Source of the DNA: Ophiothrix spiculata
Lineage: Eukaryota > Echinodermata > Ophiuroidea > Amphilepidida > Ophiotrichidae
NCBI GenBank assembly: GCA_000969725.1
Contig: JXSR01S062061.1
Length of the DNA stretch: 21,477 nt
Strand: one strand, 5' to 3'
This document shows, piece after piece, positions 10,761-19,790 of the stretch. The position numbers and the translations under genes are program-made. The notes under the pieces are model-generated. The model worked only from the letters and a program-made list of their open reading frames with translations, was not told the DNA's origin and searched no databases. How positions within the stretch are numbered: position 1 is the stretch's first letter; every line of letters starts with the position of its first letter.

Positions 10761-10939
10761 CACATCATAGTATTTTTTAAAGTTTTTAAAAAACTAACTT
10801 ACCCAGGTGAATTTTTTATTGGTTTTAGAGATTTTTTGAGTTAAAGGTTTTGGAGATTAAACTTTGCAGGTGTTTTGAGAAAATGCATTGTGAATTTGCA
10901 AAACAAACAAAAAATTCAACAAATTACAACCTGGCATGT

Positions 10940-11440
10940 ATTTTCACCTGTAGCGTAAAATGAAAATTGCCAAGTGTACAGCGCTGTTTGAAGCTGGGAA
11001 GGCACATAAATAAGAATTTTGAAAACATGAACGAGTTTTGAAAACCACTCTACTACAGTCAATTTGTTCATGAACAAGTAAGTATTAAATGTGCAGTTGA
11101 TGCGAACTGAAATGTCTTTTGTCATCTTACAAGGAATCCACTTAAACCATAAAATCAAGGTAATAGTTGGCAAACGTAAACTGTCAAGTCAAAGCTCACA
11201 TCTGCTATGTCTTGTTGTGCATTATTAAAAGCTTATAACAATTAAACTGCTTTATTTTGAATATGCTTGTGAGGTCCTCTTGTTCTACCCTAATGCACTT
11301 TTGGGGAGGTAAAGTGAATGACATGTTTTTAAATATAAATGTACTGGATTATTAACAAGCTCTTCAGCTTCAATGATAACTTAGAAAGTGCATTTCATTG
11401 TTGGATTTCTCATATTTTTAAAAAACATGCAAGTTCTTAT
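10940..11440 (+). repeat. Paralogous block B, copy B2
   Basis: This matches B3 (CACTCTACTA, ACAAATGTCTTTTGTCA / GAAATGTCTTTTGTCATC, AAGGAATCCACTTAAACCAT, CTGTCAAGTCAAA, ATCTGCTATGTC, CATTATTAAAAGCT). It also matches the reverse complement of B1 further to the right (AGCTTATAACAATT, GAGGTAAAG, CTTCAATGATAACTT, GCATTTCATTGTTGGATTTC). B2 is truncated at the left, ending near 10940, so it lacks the part of B that holds insertions in B3. The minus-strand frame at 10916-11173 lies within it and is not conserved. Confidence 0.8.
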
Positions 11441-12865
11441 GAAAGCAAAAATATTTAAATGAATCAAAGATTCTAAAACTTCAAGACCGAATTGGTACCA
11501 AGAAACACATTTGATGATTTGTTGTATCTGTACTACGTAAATTTAAAAAAAATGTGCTTGGACTACAGACAACCTTGACCTTGAATAAAGCACCAAATCA
11601 TAAAATTAATTTTGTTTTAGCAAAGCCAATTTGATATATTTTCAAATGCAGAAAAATTAAACAAATTGGCTGAAAAATAAGTAAGATATGATCAAATTTG
11701 TTTTTACTCCATTCCAATAGGATTTACACAGAGAAGCAAGATATTTCATTTACCAGAACTACAGGTTATGGTATTATGATTAAAGCAAAGAAGTGAGGGT
11801 TTTTATTGTTGCCATTATCTATGTAACTTTAATTAATTGTGGAACTGGTGCTGTAAATAAAACAATATGTTCACAACATGATTAAAACATTCATAATAAG
11901 TAGTCCAATTAACTGCATTTTTAAAAACATTGCACAAATGAGTATCTTAAAGACATAATTTTTGGTCAACATGGTCAAATAAACTAAAATCATATGAAAT
12001 GGACAGAAACATAAAGCCTGAATCATAGTTTTACTTACCTTTTTTCTTCTGGAAATGTAGAACAAACAAAATGTTTTATTATGACATTTATAAAGTCTTG
12101 AAACCTTGATCCGTAGTTAAAATAATCAGGAAAATCAAACACTGACTTGACAAAGACACAAAATTGTACATTCTCATAGGCATTGATAAGCACAAGTTTA
12201 ATGTGTATAAATCTCATTGGAATGAAATGAAAGAAAAAGAGGTGTACTCATAAATTGGCCATATCTGGCTCTCTGGAGTAGCTTTTATCAAGGTCAAGGT
12301 CATCCGTAATCCTTTCACATTTTTTTTAAATTCACGTAGTGTAATTGTTTTTAAACATATGCCTAGATTAAGTTTCCTCTTATGTCCATCAATATATTTT
12401 CACCTGTGTATTTAAATCAGTCACTGAAAACAGTGTTTAGCACCAGGGGTTCAGCATTGCTCCCAGTTCATTTATTGTTGTGAAACATACATATATGTTT
12501 AGAGGAGGTTTTAAAATGTTCTTATGCTATTTTTAAAGTCTGTTTTTTCATTTTTCATTTCAGGTCATTCAAGCATAAAACAAGTTGATCTTAGTTGCCT
12601 ATGGGTCTCCTTTAATATACCTTTAATATAAAGATATCATTTTATATACATGTGGATTGTGGAATAAAGGAAATCAAAATATGTTATCTCATTGTACTGC
12701 TAGAATTTATTGAAAACAAAATCTGAATTTTCTGGAGGTAACTAAGATACATCAAATATGAAATGACGAATGTTAAGATTACCCACTTCTTGGGTTGAGG
12801 AGGTTACATCTTATCTGTATTGATGCCATTAGTAAGAACCCTCTAAATGTTACTCATTTTCATAA
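11441..12865. other. Unannotated AT-rich stretch
   Basis: No gene is supported; minus-strand frames at 11871-12065 and 12035-12217 are short and unrecognised. The only notable short motifs are TCAAGGTCA-type nonamers at 11576-11584 (minus) and 12288-12302 (plus, two overlapping). Confidence 0.4.
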
Positions 12866-13070
12866 TTTTCAGTCGTATTGAATTGCATATTTCTTGGATG
12901 CTGATAACCTGTACATAAATGCTAATAGAATACTATTGTGTAGGAGATAATGGCTCCTAAAATGTTTATACATGATGAGTAGAATGGAAACTTATACATG
13001 GTTAAAAAACTTATAAATGGAAAAGGTAGGGTATGTAAATTATGATAGATTAGAAAGGTTTGGGGTTCAG
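12866..13070 (-). repeat. Dispersed repeat family A, copy A2 (inverted)
   Basis: The reverse complement matches A1 throughout, from CCCCAAACCTTTCTAATCTATCATAATTT-type sequence at 13066, through CATCATGTATAAACATTTTAGGAGCC and TAGTATTCTATTAGCATTT, to GCATCCAAGAAATATGCAAT and CGACTGAAAATTA at 12866. The EcoRI-like palindrome of A1 (TAGAATTCTA) is mutated here. Part of an 85-codon minus-strand frame (12922-13179) overlaps this repeat, which argues against that frame being wholly coding. Confidence 0.8.
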
Positions 13071-13563
13071 TGTCATGTCTCACAGTTATGTCCTCATTTG
13101 TTAGCCATGTGTCTTGAATTGCTTGTTCTGTCTGGCGCATAGGTGTCACAGAATACAATCCTGTCCTCTGGTTGGTCATTGGTTACACCAAGTTATTCCC
13201 ATAAAGATTGCTTGATGCAATGCAAAATGTACACAATTGGTAAGTTCATGTCAAAAAGAGTTGCTACATTAAAGCAATACTATAAGATTTTGATCAAAAA
13301 TGGTTTATAGTAAAAACAGCATAAAATGAATGAATGTGACTATCTAAAAGCTTTTTCAAGTGTATTTTGTGAAAAAGATTGTTTTGCTACCAAAAATGGA
13401 TATAAAAAGCACATGTGGCCTAGGCCTATGCCTTCCTATAATAATACATATGGAATAAAATTCGGGATCACGAATTGAATTCAACAAATGGCCATAATAG
13501 AAAAAGTAAGCATAAGCAAAATTATATCTACTAAAAACAAATCCAATAAGCCCAAAAATCAAA
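13071..13563. other. Unannotated stretch
   Basis: No gene is supported. The minus-strand sequence at 13070-13185 is less A/T-biased and translates to a hydrophilic peptide, noted separately as a weak exon candidate. The rest is AT-rich with no structure seen. Confidence 0.35.
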
Positions 13564-13822
13564 ATTCATGGGTGATAGGGAGAGTTCGAGCCCCGCTACG
13601 GCCAACGGGTTATGTCCTCGACCCAAGCGTATTGGGGAGCTGTTAGGGGAATATTACAATCTAAGTTCTGATAGTTCAGCATCATAAGATTGCGATCTAG
13701 TTGAGGTGAGATGGTTGTGACAATTTCCTAATAACAGCGTAATAATAATGTACAGCGCATTGAGATGTCTTCTGATGTGGTTTGCGCTTAATAAGAATTG
13801 TGTTATTATTATAATTATTCAT
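13564..13822 (+). mobile_element. 5'-truncated tRNA-related SINE
   Basis: The head contains AGTTCGAGCCC (about 13583-13593), a B-box and T-arm-like sequence, but no A box upstream, so the 5' end appears truncated. The body is unusually CpG-containing for the window (CCCCGCTACGGCCAACGGG). The 3' end reads TGTACAGCGCATTGAGATG..TTTGCGCTTAATAAGAATTG then (TTA)n, the AGCGC..GCGCT tail used by LINE-mobilised SINEs. ATTCAT at 13564-13569 and 13817-13822 is a possible short target-site duplication. It appears to sit inside block B3, being absent from B1. Its head differs from the SINE at 9307-9575, so it is a different family or a rearranged one. Confidence 0.8.
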
Positions 13823-14636
13823 TTTTAACACTTTATAGTATTAGTTTAAGTTTCATACTTGTCTTCTTCAGATTGTTAATCAAGCACTGGCCATAGTAAA
13901 GTTCTATATTAGCAATATAAATCTTCAAAAAAGGTGTGTTTACATTGTGATGACTTAGGGGTAATGACAAGCAACGTAGACTTGCGGATTGCAGTTTTGA
14001 ATTATCCGCCCATCATCGTTAGTTAAAGTCAGTTATCAAACAATCCACTAGCCACGCACACTATCGTTACTACCAGTCGTTTTCAGTTGCAAGTTTTTAG
14101 TTTCAAGTTTGTTACCCTCCGTCGTTACCCTACGTCACAGTGTAAACGCACCTTAAACTAAGGTAATTGCACCAACTGTAACCAACAAGTGAGCAAAACC
14201 AGAAACTCACAGACAGGAAAAATTTTCTATTGAATAAAATAAAGGAACAATTGCATCAATGCGGTAACATTTAGGAAAGCAATTGGCTAGGAACAGGTAC
14301 AAAACTAGCTTTCAAAAGAGATAAAAAGGATGTGACACATGAGCTGAAAAAGCTTTTCCGATTCTAGATTCTGCACTTTAAAAATAACCAAACACATCTT
14401 CAAAGTACATGCTGCATGGAGAGGGAATTTTAAAAAAACACTCTACTAATCAATTTGCCTATGAACCAGTGGCAGAAGTACAAACACAAATGTCTTTTGT
14501 CACCATACAAGGAATCCACTTAAACCATAAAATACAAGATAATAGTTTGTATCTTTAATCTGTCAAGTCAAACCTCAGATCTGCTATGTCATTTTGGGCA
14601 TCATTAAAAGCTGCAAACATTTTACAACATTTTGAC
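13823..14636 (+). repeat. Paralogous block B, copy B3, interrupted by a MITE
   Basis: Collinear with the reverse complement of B1 and, in its right half, with B2. Left of the MITE the match is modest (TTTAGTATTAGT..AAGTTTCA, TAGCAAT). Right of it the match is strong: AAACTAAGGTAATTG immediately after the MITE end, ACTGTAACCAAC, CAGACAGG, GAACAATTGCATC, GTAACATTTAGGAA, TTGGCTAGGAAC, GATGTGACACATG and GAAAAAGCTTTTCC. The block ends near 14636, where the inverted-end element at 14640 begins. Confidence 0.75.
13931..14154. mobile_element. 224-bp MITE with long terminal inverted repeats
   Basis: The left end is AAGGTGTGTTTACATTGTGA (13931-13950). The right end read inward is AAGGTGCGTTTACACTGTGA (14154-14135), with 18 of 20 matching. 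Homology continues inward with TAGGGGTAATGAC against TAGGGTAACGAC, giving imperfect inverted repeats of about 40 bp. The interior is non-coding. B1 continues across this position without the element, supporting insertion. The target-site duplication could not be resolved because both flanks are A-rich and the paralogue is diverged there, so the superfamily is undetermined. Confidence 0.8.
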
Positions 14637-14810
14637 CCAGGCCTTGACTCGTAGCGAGGCCGGTGGTTTTTTAATTTTTTTTATCAAAACCTAACAAATT
14701 ATATATCATTGGAAAGGGAATCAAAAAAGAAATCCAATATAAAGTATAAGGGAGTTATGGTCATTTGAAGGTCGGCCGGAACGCGTTTTCATTCTGTCAA
14801 CTTCTTGTCG

Positions 14811-15365
14811 TCAAGGGGTGGTAAATTCTAACTTCAACCCAACATAGAAGAGACATTTGTTTTGGAAATTCATTAGCAGGTGGTAAATAAATGCTACTTA
14901 TTGGGATATAACAAAGAACTGTAGATTTTTTCCTACTTTTGCTTGTAGTGGAGGCTCTGAAAAGAGCTGTTAGAAAGAATGATATTTGCCTTATGAAATC
15001 ATTAGAGGTATGGATTATAATCATCAAGGGGTTGGTAATTTGTGTACTTCAACCCAACATAGGAGAAACATTTGTTTGGAAGTTCATTAGCAGGTGGTAA
15101 ATAATGCTACTTGTTGGAATAGAGCAAAGAACTGTAAATATATTGATTTGCTTGTGGTGGTGGCTCTGAAAAGAGCTGTCTTCAAGGGGGGTGGTAAATT
15201 CTAACTTCAACCCAACATAGGAGATACAATTGTTTGGAAGTTCATTAGCAGGTGGTAAATAATGCTACTTGTTGGAATAGAGCAAAGAACTGTAAATTTA
15301 TTGATTTGCTTGTGATTGTGGCTCTGAAAAGAGCTGTCTGAAAGATGGAGGAATAATATAAATTT
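14811..15365 (+). repeat. Three-unit tandem array inside the candidate element
   Basis: Units start with TCAAGGGG at 14811, 15024 and 15182. Each contains CTTCAACCCAACATAG, a TTCATTAGCAGGTGGTAAAT stretch, TGCTACTT.TTGG, AGAACTGTA and GGCTCTGAAAAGAGCTGT. The first spacing is 213 bp and the second 158 bp; the 55-bp difference is a tail (AGAAAGAATG...) whose start reappears after unit 3, so the ancestral unit was probably the longer one. Units 2 and 3 are very similar. Minus-strand frames at 14797-15027 and 15298-15483 are by-products. Confidence 0.9.
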
Positions 15366-15381
15366 GTCTTAACTTATTTGT

Positions 15382-15392
15382 CCCCCCCCCCC
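15382..15392. repeat. C11 homopolymer in a C-rich patch
   Basis: Eleven consecutive C bases stand out sharply from the AT-rich surroundings. Further C5 runs follow at about 15417, 15435 and 15456. The exact length may be uncertain because such runs are prone to sequencing error. Confidence 0.8.
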
Positions 15393-15513
15393 TCGGAAGA
15401 ACCTGAAACTTTTTGACCCCCTCATAGTCATAGTCCCCCATCTTTTTTGTCCAGCCCCCTACCAAAGTATTTATTATGAACACTCTCTAACAATTTTTTT
15501 AAATAAGAAAAAA

Positions 15514-15556
15514 AGTCACAGTGTCTGACTAAAAAAGTGTCACAGTATCTAAATGA
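15514..15556 (+). repeat. Short two-unit repeat
   Basis: GTCACAGTGTCTGACT near 15515 is repeated as GTCACAGTATCTAAAT near 15539, about 24 bp apart. Confidence 0.6.
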
Positions 15557-16072
15557 CAAGCATAAACTTTTTGTCTTGGATACCAAAATAACTACATTCA
15601 GTGGTAATCATTCACATCACGAAAGTGCAACTTTTATGTTTTGAGCATGGCGTCTTGCCGATTTTGCAAAAATTTTGAGAAGCACCGACCTCTGAGAAAT
15701 CCTTTTGCGATAATTTTCGATAGTGTCAAGTCAGAGAAAAAGTACACAAACATGTAGAAAAATGTGTAAGCTTTCATATAAAAGTTTGTTGAAGATTGGT
15801 CTTAACCTCTGAATATCTCATTTTAACAAAATTTCACGCAATAAACTGACGATAAAATGTCCGTTTTTGAAAAAGTGTCTGAAAAAGTGTTAAAAAAATA
15901 TGTTTTACTCACCAAAAATCCTATAGTATTTGGTATCAACGTAAAGCTGAGACAATTTCACATGTGAATAAATCGTTTTCACGCAAATTCTCGCGAGATT
16001 TAGAGCAGCCTCCCTATCTCCTTAATTTTTCAATAATTGCAAAATTGCAGAATTTTCCGTTCGCTTCAATTA

Positions 16073-16084
16073 CGTCAATTGACG
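16073..16084. other. 12-bp perfect palindrome
   Basis: CGTCAATTGACG is exactly self-complementary and lies within the right part of the 14640-16304 candidate element. Confidence 0.7.
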
Positions 16085-16304
16085 ATCCAAAAATTACGCT
16101 AAATTTACACATACTTTGAGCAATTTTTGCCTAAATATTTTGATTTATTTTTTATTAATGATATTTACTCTCTTGGAATATATATTTTCGTGTGATTTCG
16201 ATAAGGATAACTTTGATAAATGGTGAGTTATTCAGGGCTACCTTTCATGCACAAACAGATACAAATTCTCAAATCGTCATTTCGTTGGCCTCGCTACCTT
16301 GAGG

Positions 16305-16962
16305 AAAACACAACTTTTTCTTTATTTTTGGCCTTACCTAGATCCTTTAGCCATTGAATTCAAAGTATTAACACTAAACTATGATAGCTCTTCATACTGG
16401 TAGGGGAGGGTAATACACTCCTCTCCACATGCCTTGGTAAGGCAAGGATATAAGTTATTTACCTTACATTGGGGGACCTTTTGTCTGCAGACCCAGTGAG
16501 AAATGAACAGACTGGCTTCACCATTTATTTGATGATACTTTTAAGAATGACACTAAATGTAATAACAACTTTCCCATTAGGTACTTGATTTGATAGCATA
16601 TATTGAAGTAGAAAGACAACTAAACCTCTGTGATGTCACTTCCTATTTAATTGCGTAATAAGTGGTGTTACGAAGTCAAAAGACCCCCTTTCCCTTTCCC
16701 TAGTCATTTTTTTTACATTTTTATACATAAGTAGGTACAAACTGCCCAAGCAATCCCTATTTGGCATTTTAAGTACATGTTTAACAAAATTGCATCAAAT
16801 TTTTACATTTCACAATCCCCTTGGTTGATGCAGCTCACAATGATTGAGAGCACAAGCTATTCTGTCAGCTTTAATTCAATACACATGAAATAGAAAATGT
16901 GATATCAAAATCACCCAGGCAAAATCACGGGTTTTACACTATAGTATATCTCATTAGGTAAA
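16305..16962. other. Unannotated stretch
   Basis: No gene is supported. A GGTAGGGGAGGG stretch and an inverted CCTTGGTAAGGCAAGG lie near 16401-16446. I looked for a continuation of block B after the candidate element and found only weak, unconvincing matches. Confidence 0.35.
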
Positions 16963-17110
16963 CACTCATCCTAAAACCCTTTTCTTCAATCGATCATAAT
17001 TTACATATCTTTCTATTCTATCACTTTAATCACACATATATTTCAATGCTACTCATCATATATAAACATTGTAGGAACCATAATCTCCTATAGGTAGAAT
17101 TCTATTTTAA
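16963..17110 (+). repeat. Dispersed repeat family A, copy A3
   Basis: This matches A1 closely: GATCATAATTTACATATCTT, TCTATTCTATCACTTTAATC, CACACATA, CTACTCATCATATATAAACA, GGAACCATAATCTCCTA and TAGAATTCTA. Unlike A1 and A2 it ends at the palindrome. Block E2 begins within about 20 bp of its right edge. Confidence 0.8.
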
Positions 17111-17124
17111 TTTGTAATACTTTT

Positions 17125-17540
17125 TAAACCTTGGGTTCAGTAATTGCCTTGATACTTACATCATTATGTTGTAAAGCATATATAGCTGTGTTCTGGCAAA
17201 ATGAGAGGAAAGTTGCAAATTTACATTATGAATAAATGGCATCTAAAGTAAAATAGGTTGAAAAAGTCAAATTTCATTTTTTGACATAAAAAACGCCTTC
17301 ATGCATAAGTGTTTACCTATAGCTAAAGTCTTGAAGGTAAACTTTGACAGGAAGTGTAATTATTCATGGTTAATTGATTGCATGTTGCTAAATAAACGGT
17401 AGAAATCAGTATCTTTGAAATTAAACTTAAATTAGCCAATTTTTATTGCAATATATTCAGTGGGCTGCTTTGGATTTCGATCTCTAAATGAAGAATGGAG
17501 AAAGAAAGTGTGACATTTTATATATCATTCAAAAGCTGAG
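17125..17540 (+). repeat. Paralogous block E, copy E2
   Basis: Collinear with E1 (6985-7665), but without the 228-bp insert, giving an apparent empty site at the CGATCTCTA near 17478-17486. Strong landmarks are GAGGAAAGTTGCAAAT, TGAATAAATGGCATC, TTTTTTGACATAAAA, GGTTAATTGATTGCAT and GGAGAAAGAAAGTGTGACAT. Confidence 0.75.
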
Positions 17541-17861
17541 ATTATAGAGAATTAAAATGTCATAAACTCAGTTTTGAAATTAGTTACTTTCCTCAATTAT
17601 ATAATGTTAATTGTAAGCTATTTGATGGAGAGCTTATACAAAAAGTTTACCACAATTCCAATGTAGCTCAGCAATTTGATAGTATTAGGCGAGTGTCATT
17701 AAAATACAGTGTCATGAATATGATGCACTTTGCATAATTATGCATTATATTGAAGAAAGAAAAAAAAAACACTTCGAACTTTGATCATAAATTGCCTTGC
17801 ATATCAAACAAAATGATCCTTTAAATGTCTTGTCAATTGAATAAGAACTGACAATGATTGT
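17541..17861. other. Unannotated stretch between E2 and D2
   Basis: No gene is supported. It includes an A-rich run at about 17756-17769. The minus-strand frame at 17745-17993 starts in D2 and has no recognised motif. Confidence 0.35.
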
Positions 17862-18360
17862 TTTCCTGGTATCAAACAGATTGCGAACGAACCAAGTATT
17901 GATAAATGGCTCTGTGTAATAGATGTGAAAGCTACAATTGCGTGCACTTTGTTCACCTAATTTGACCAGACTCCAGTAAGCAAACACTATCACATTTAGT
18001 TAGTATATCATTACATCTCTCCAAAAGATAGACAGACCCTAATTTGGATCATTTTTAAATTTGGGAATGAAGATATTGTATCAATAATTTAAGATAATTG
18101 TTTTCTAAGTAAAAAAAAAGCCCATCTTTTGACAGTACGTACTAAATGGATTCAGTTGTTTAATAATCATAAAAAATATATAGCATAGCTTGGAATCTCC
18201 TCTATCAACAGCTATTGTAATATCATTATAGTTCCATGAAATACAGCTGACCTAAAAATACTATAAACACAGGTTTGACCCTAACATTAATATTGTATCC
18301 TACAGATTTCTGCTCTATGTTCTATAACATGCAAATAAAAGGTGATTCAAATACTTGGTC
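17862..18360 (+). repeat. Paralogous block D, copy D2
   Basis: This matches D1 (5340-5830), with the best landmarks at CACCTAATTTGACCAGA (17955-17971), TATTGTATCAAT (18074), AATAATCATAAAAAATA and ATAGCTTGGAATCTC (18185). A 10-bp palindrome AGTACGTACT lies at about 18135-18144. In this cluster D follows E, whereas at 5340-7665 D precedes E. Confidence 0.65.
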
Positions 18361-18560
18361 TTGTGATATGTTTTTCCAATTGGAGGGTGTTTAGTATACA
18401 TGTATTACCTTTCTTTTTATATATCAAAATTACTGCAAAGGATGTGATACCCTCATTTGCATTTAAACAAAACTTTGAACCATTTGCCACCCATCAATGT
18501 CTTATATTTCAAACAACAAGCCAAACAAATCTTAAAGAGAATTATCTTCTGTAATTTCAA

Positions 18561-18598
18561 AGAGGACACTGTCCTTTTACAGAGGACATTGTCCTGTT
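18561..18598. other. Two 13-bp dyads spaced by exactly 20 bp
   Basis: AGGACACTGTCCT at 18563-18575 and AGGACATTGTCCT at 18583-18595 are each palindromic around one central base. The surrounding AGAGGACAYTGTCCTKTT is itself duplicated. The 20-bp spacing is close to two helical turns. It may be a binding site pair, the decayed end of a transposon, or a chance small duplication; nothing in the window decides between these. Confidence 0.6.
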
Positions 18599-18699
18599 TG
18601 CCCTTTTAATACACTTGAAGCAAACATATGTACTGTGGCTTCATGAGGAAGTTGTTGCCCCTCCCATAAAAAAAGAAAATGAGCAAGTGAATAATAATA

Positions 18700-19225
18700 A
18701 CCATTATGCAATGAAAACCAAATATTAAAAGCATTGCATATGATCTTCTATCTTTTTTCATTGGGCCTTACAAATAAACATCAGAATAATTACACAGATC
18801 AAGGTTGACACCACTGAACATACTTTAATCACACATGTATGTGACCAGAACGTGGTCTGGTTACTTAAAGGTTGTGGAGTGATGAATTAAATCTACCATG
18901 ATTTGATTGACCCAAATACCCGATAAAGGGCAAGGTACAAATATTAACAAGATAAAGTTTTTTTGATCTTGATAGTGTTCATATATTGTAGCTAGAGCGA
19001 AGACATAAAGTATGTATGAATGAGAAGAAAAATTGACTTAAACAAGCAAATAAGAAAATATAATTAAAATAGGACAAAAAGAAATGATTTTGTGTACAAA
19101 ACTAAAATTGTGAAATTGAAAGCAAAACAAATCCCTGGATAGAAAATCCTGAACAAACATTCACCAAATTCACAATCAAAATAGCACACATCCATGATTC
19201 ATGAACATATTATAGAATAAAAGTG
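18700..19225 (+). repeat. Paralogous block C, copy C1 (uninterrupted)
   Basis: This matches C3 (inverted, 10262-10760) and C2 (20440-21450). Landmarks include ATTAAAAG.A, GATCTTCTA, CTTACAAATAAACAT, GAACATACTTTAATCACA, GTGGTCTGGTTACTT, GTGGAGTGATGAATTAAATC, TTGATTGACCCA, TTGATCTTGATAGTGTTCA and AATATAATTAAAATAGG. The TTAA at 18825-18828 is the intact equivalent of the MITE target in C2. Confidence 0.8.
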
Positions 19226-19374
19226 TTAAAATACTCCCCCTGTAATGAACAATCCTTCAAATTGTTTTTTTCTAAAGAATGCTTCTTTTATTTTGATACG
19301 TGAAGATTCTTCACAACTAATAGTGGAGCAGTGCACAGGAATATTTCTTTGAGTATATGGGCACCATACATTTT
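19226..19374. other. Short unannotated stretch
   Basis: No gene is supported; possible faint extension of block C. It includes CAGTGCAC at 19329-19336, discussed with the motif cluster that follows. Confidence 0.3.
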
Positions 19375-19790
19375 CACGGTAACGGAAGGACAATCACAGA
19401 ATTTTTCTTTATTTCAAACGCATACATTGCCAAAATTGAATTGGACAAAATAAAACTAATTCCATATTTAGTTTAGTATACCTAAAATCATTCATATTCA
19501 ACAGGAATTTTTTCATAAAAATTCCTCTGTCGCAAAATATGCATATTAATGAGGTCGGTCACGGAAGGACAGCAAAACGGACATGGTTTTTCACCTTGAG
19601 TACATTTTTAAAAAAATTTATGAAAGTTTTGAAGAAATTTTATTTCAAAGTTACTGAATGCATTGCTTGGTGTACTGCAAAAGTTTGCCACATTCCACAT
19701 CAAAATATTCCCTACGGTTATGTTTTAACAATGCGAAATGCGAAGGGATCATGGTCACGGAAGGACGGTAACGGAAGGACAATTTGTCCG
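19375..19790 (+). repeat. Cluster of four CGGAAGGAC motifs in mirror-like order
   Basis: CGGAAGGAC occurs at 19383, 19562, 19758 and 19772. The first and last are within GGTAACGGAAGGACAAT; the middle two are within GGTCACGGAAGGAC. The final one extends to GGACAATTTGTCC (19777-19789), a 13-bp dyad. The same GC-containing phrase four times in about 400 bp of AT-rich DNA is unlikely by chance. The 92-codon frame at 19539-19817 reads through three motifs (peptide GHGRT and NGRT), so its apparent openness probably reflects the repeat rather than a gene. CAGTGCAC (19329) and GTGCACTG (19802) could be element ends, but no target duplication is visible. Confidence 0.65.
19503..19526. other. 10-bp stem, 4-nt loop hairpin
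   Basis: AGGAATTTTT (19503-19512) is followed by TCAT and its exact reverse complement AAAAATTCCT (19517-19526). It lies between the first and second CGGAAGGAC motifs. Confidence 0.7.

Larger units (their letters stand above)
14640..16304. mobile_element. Candidate 1.66-kb element with inverted ends and internal tandem array
   Basis: GTAGCGAGGCC at 14651-14661 is repeated inverted as GGCCTCGCTAC at 16287-16297. The outer sequence also matches loosely (CCTTGACTC before the left copy; CCTCAAG reading in from the right). Between them the sequence is somewhat richer in CpG than its surroundings (for example GGTCGGCCGGAACGCG near 14771 and TCTCGCGAGA at 15989-15998). No transposase frame is present, so it would be non-autonomous. 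The left end abuts the truncated edge of block B3. No target-site duplication was found, so two unrelated short matches cannot be excluded. Confidence 0.5.

Noticed and set aside
11576..12302. TCAAGGTCA nonamers (one minus, two overlapping plus), like SF-1/ERR nuclear-receptor sites
   Set aside because: Nine-base motifs are expected by chance at this scale, and no promoter or transcript context is visible.
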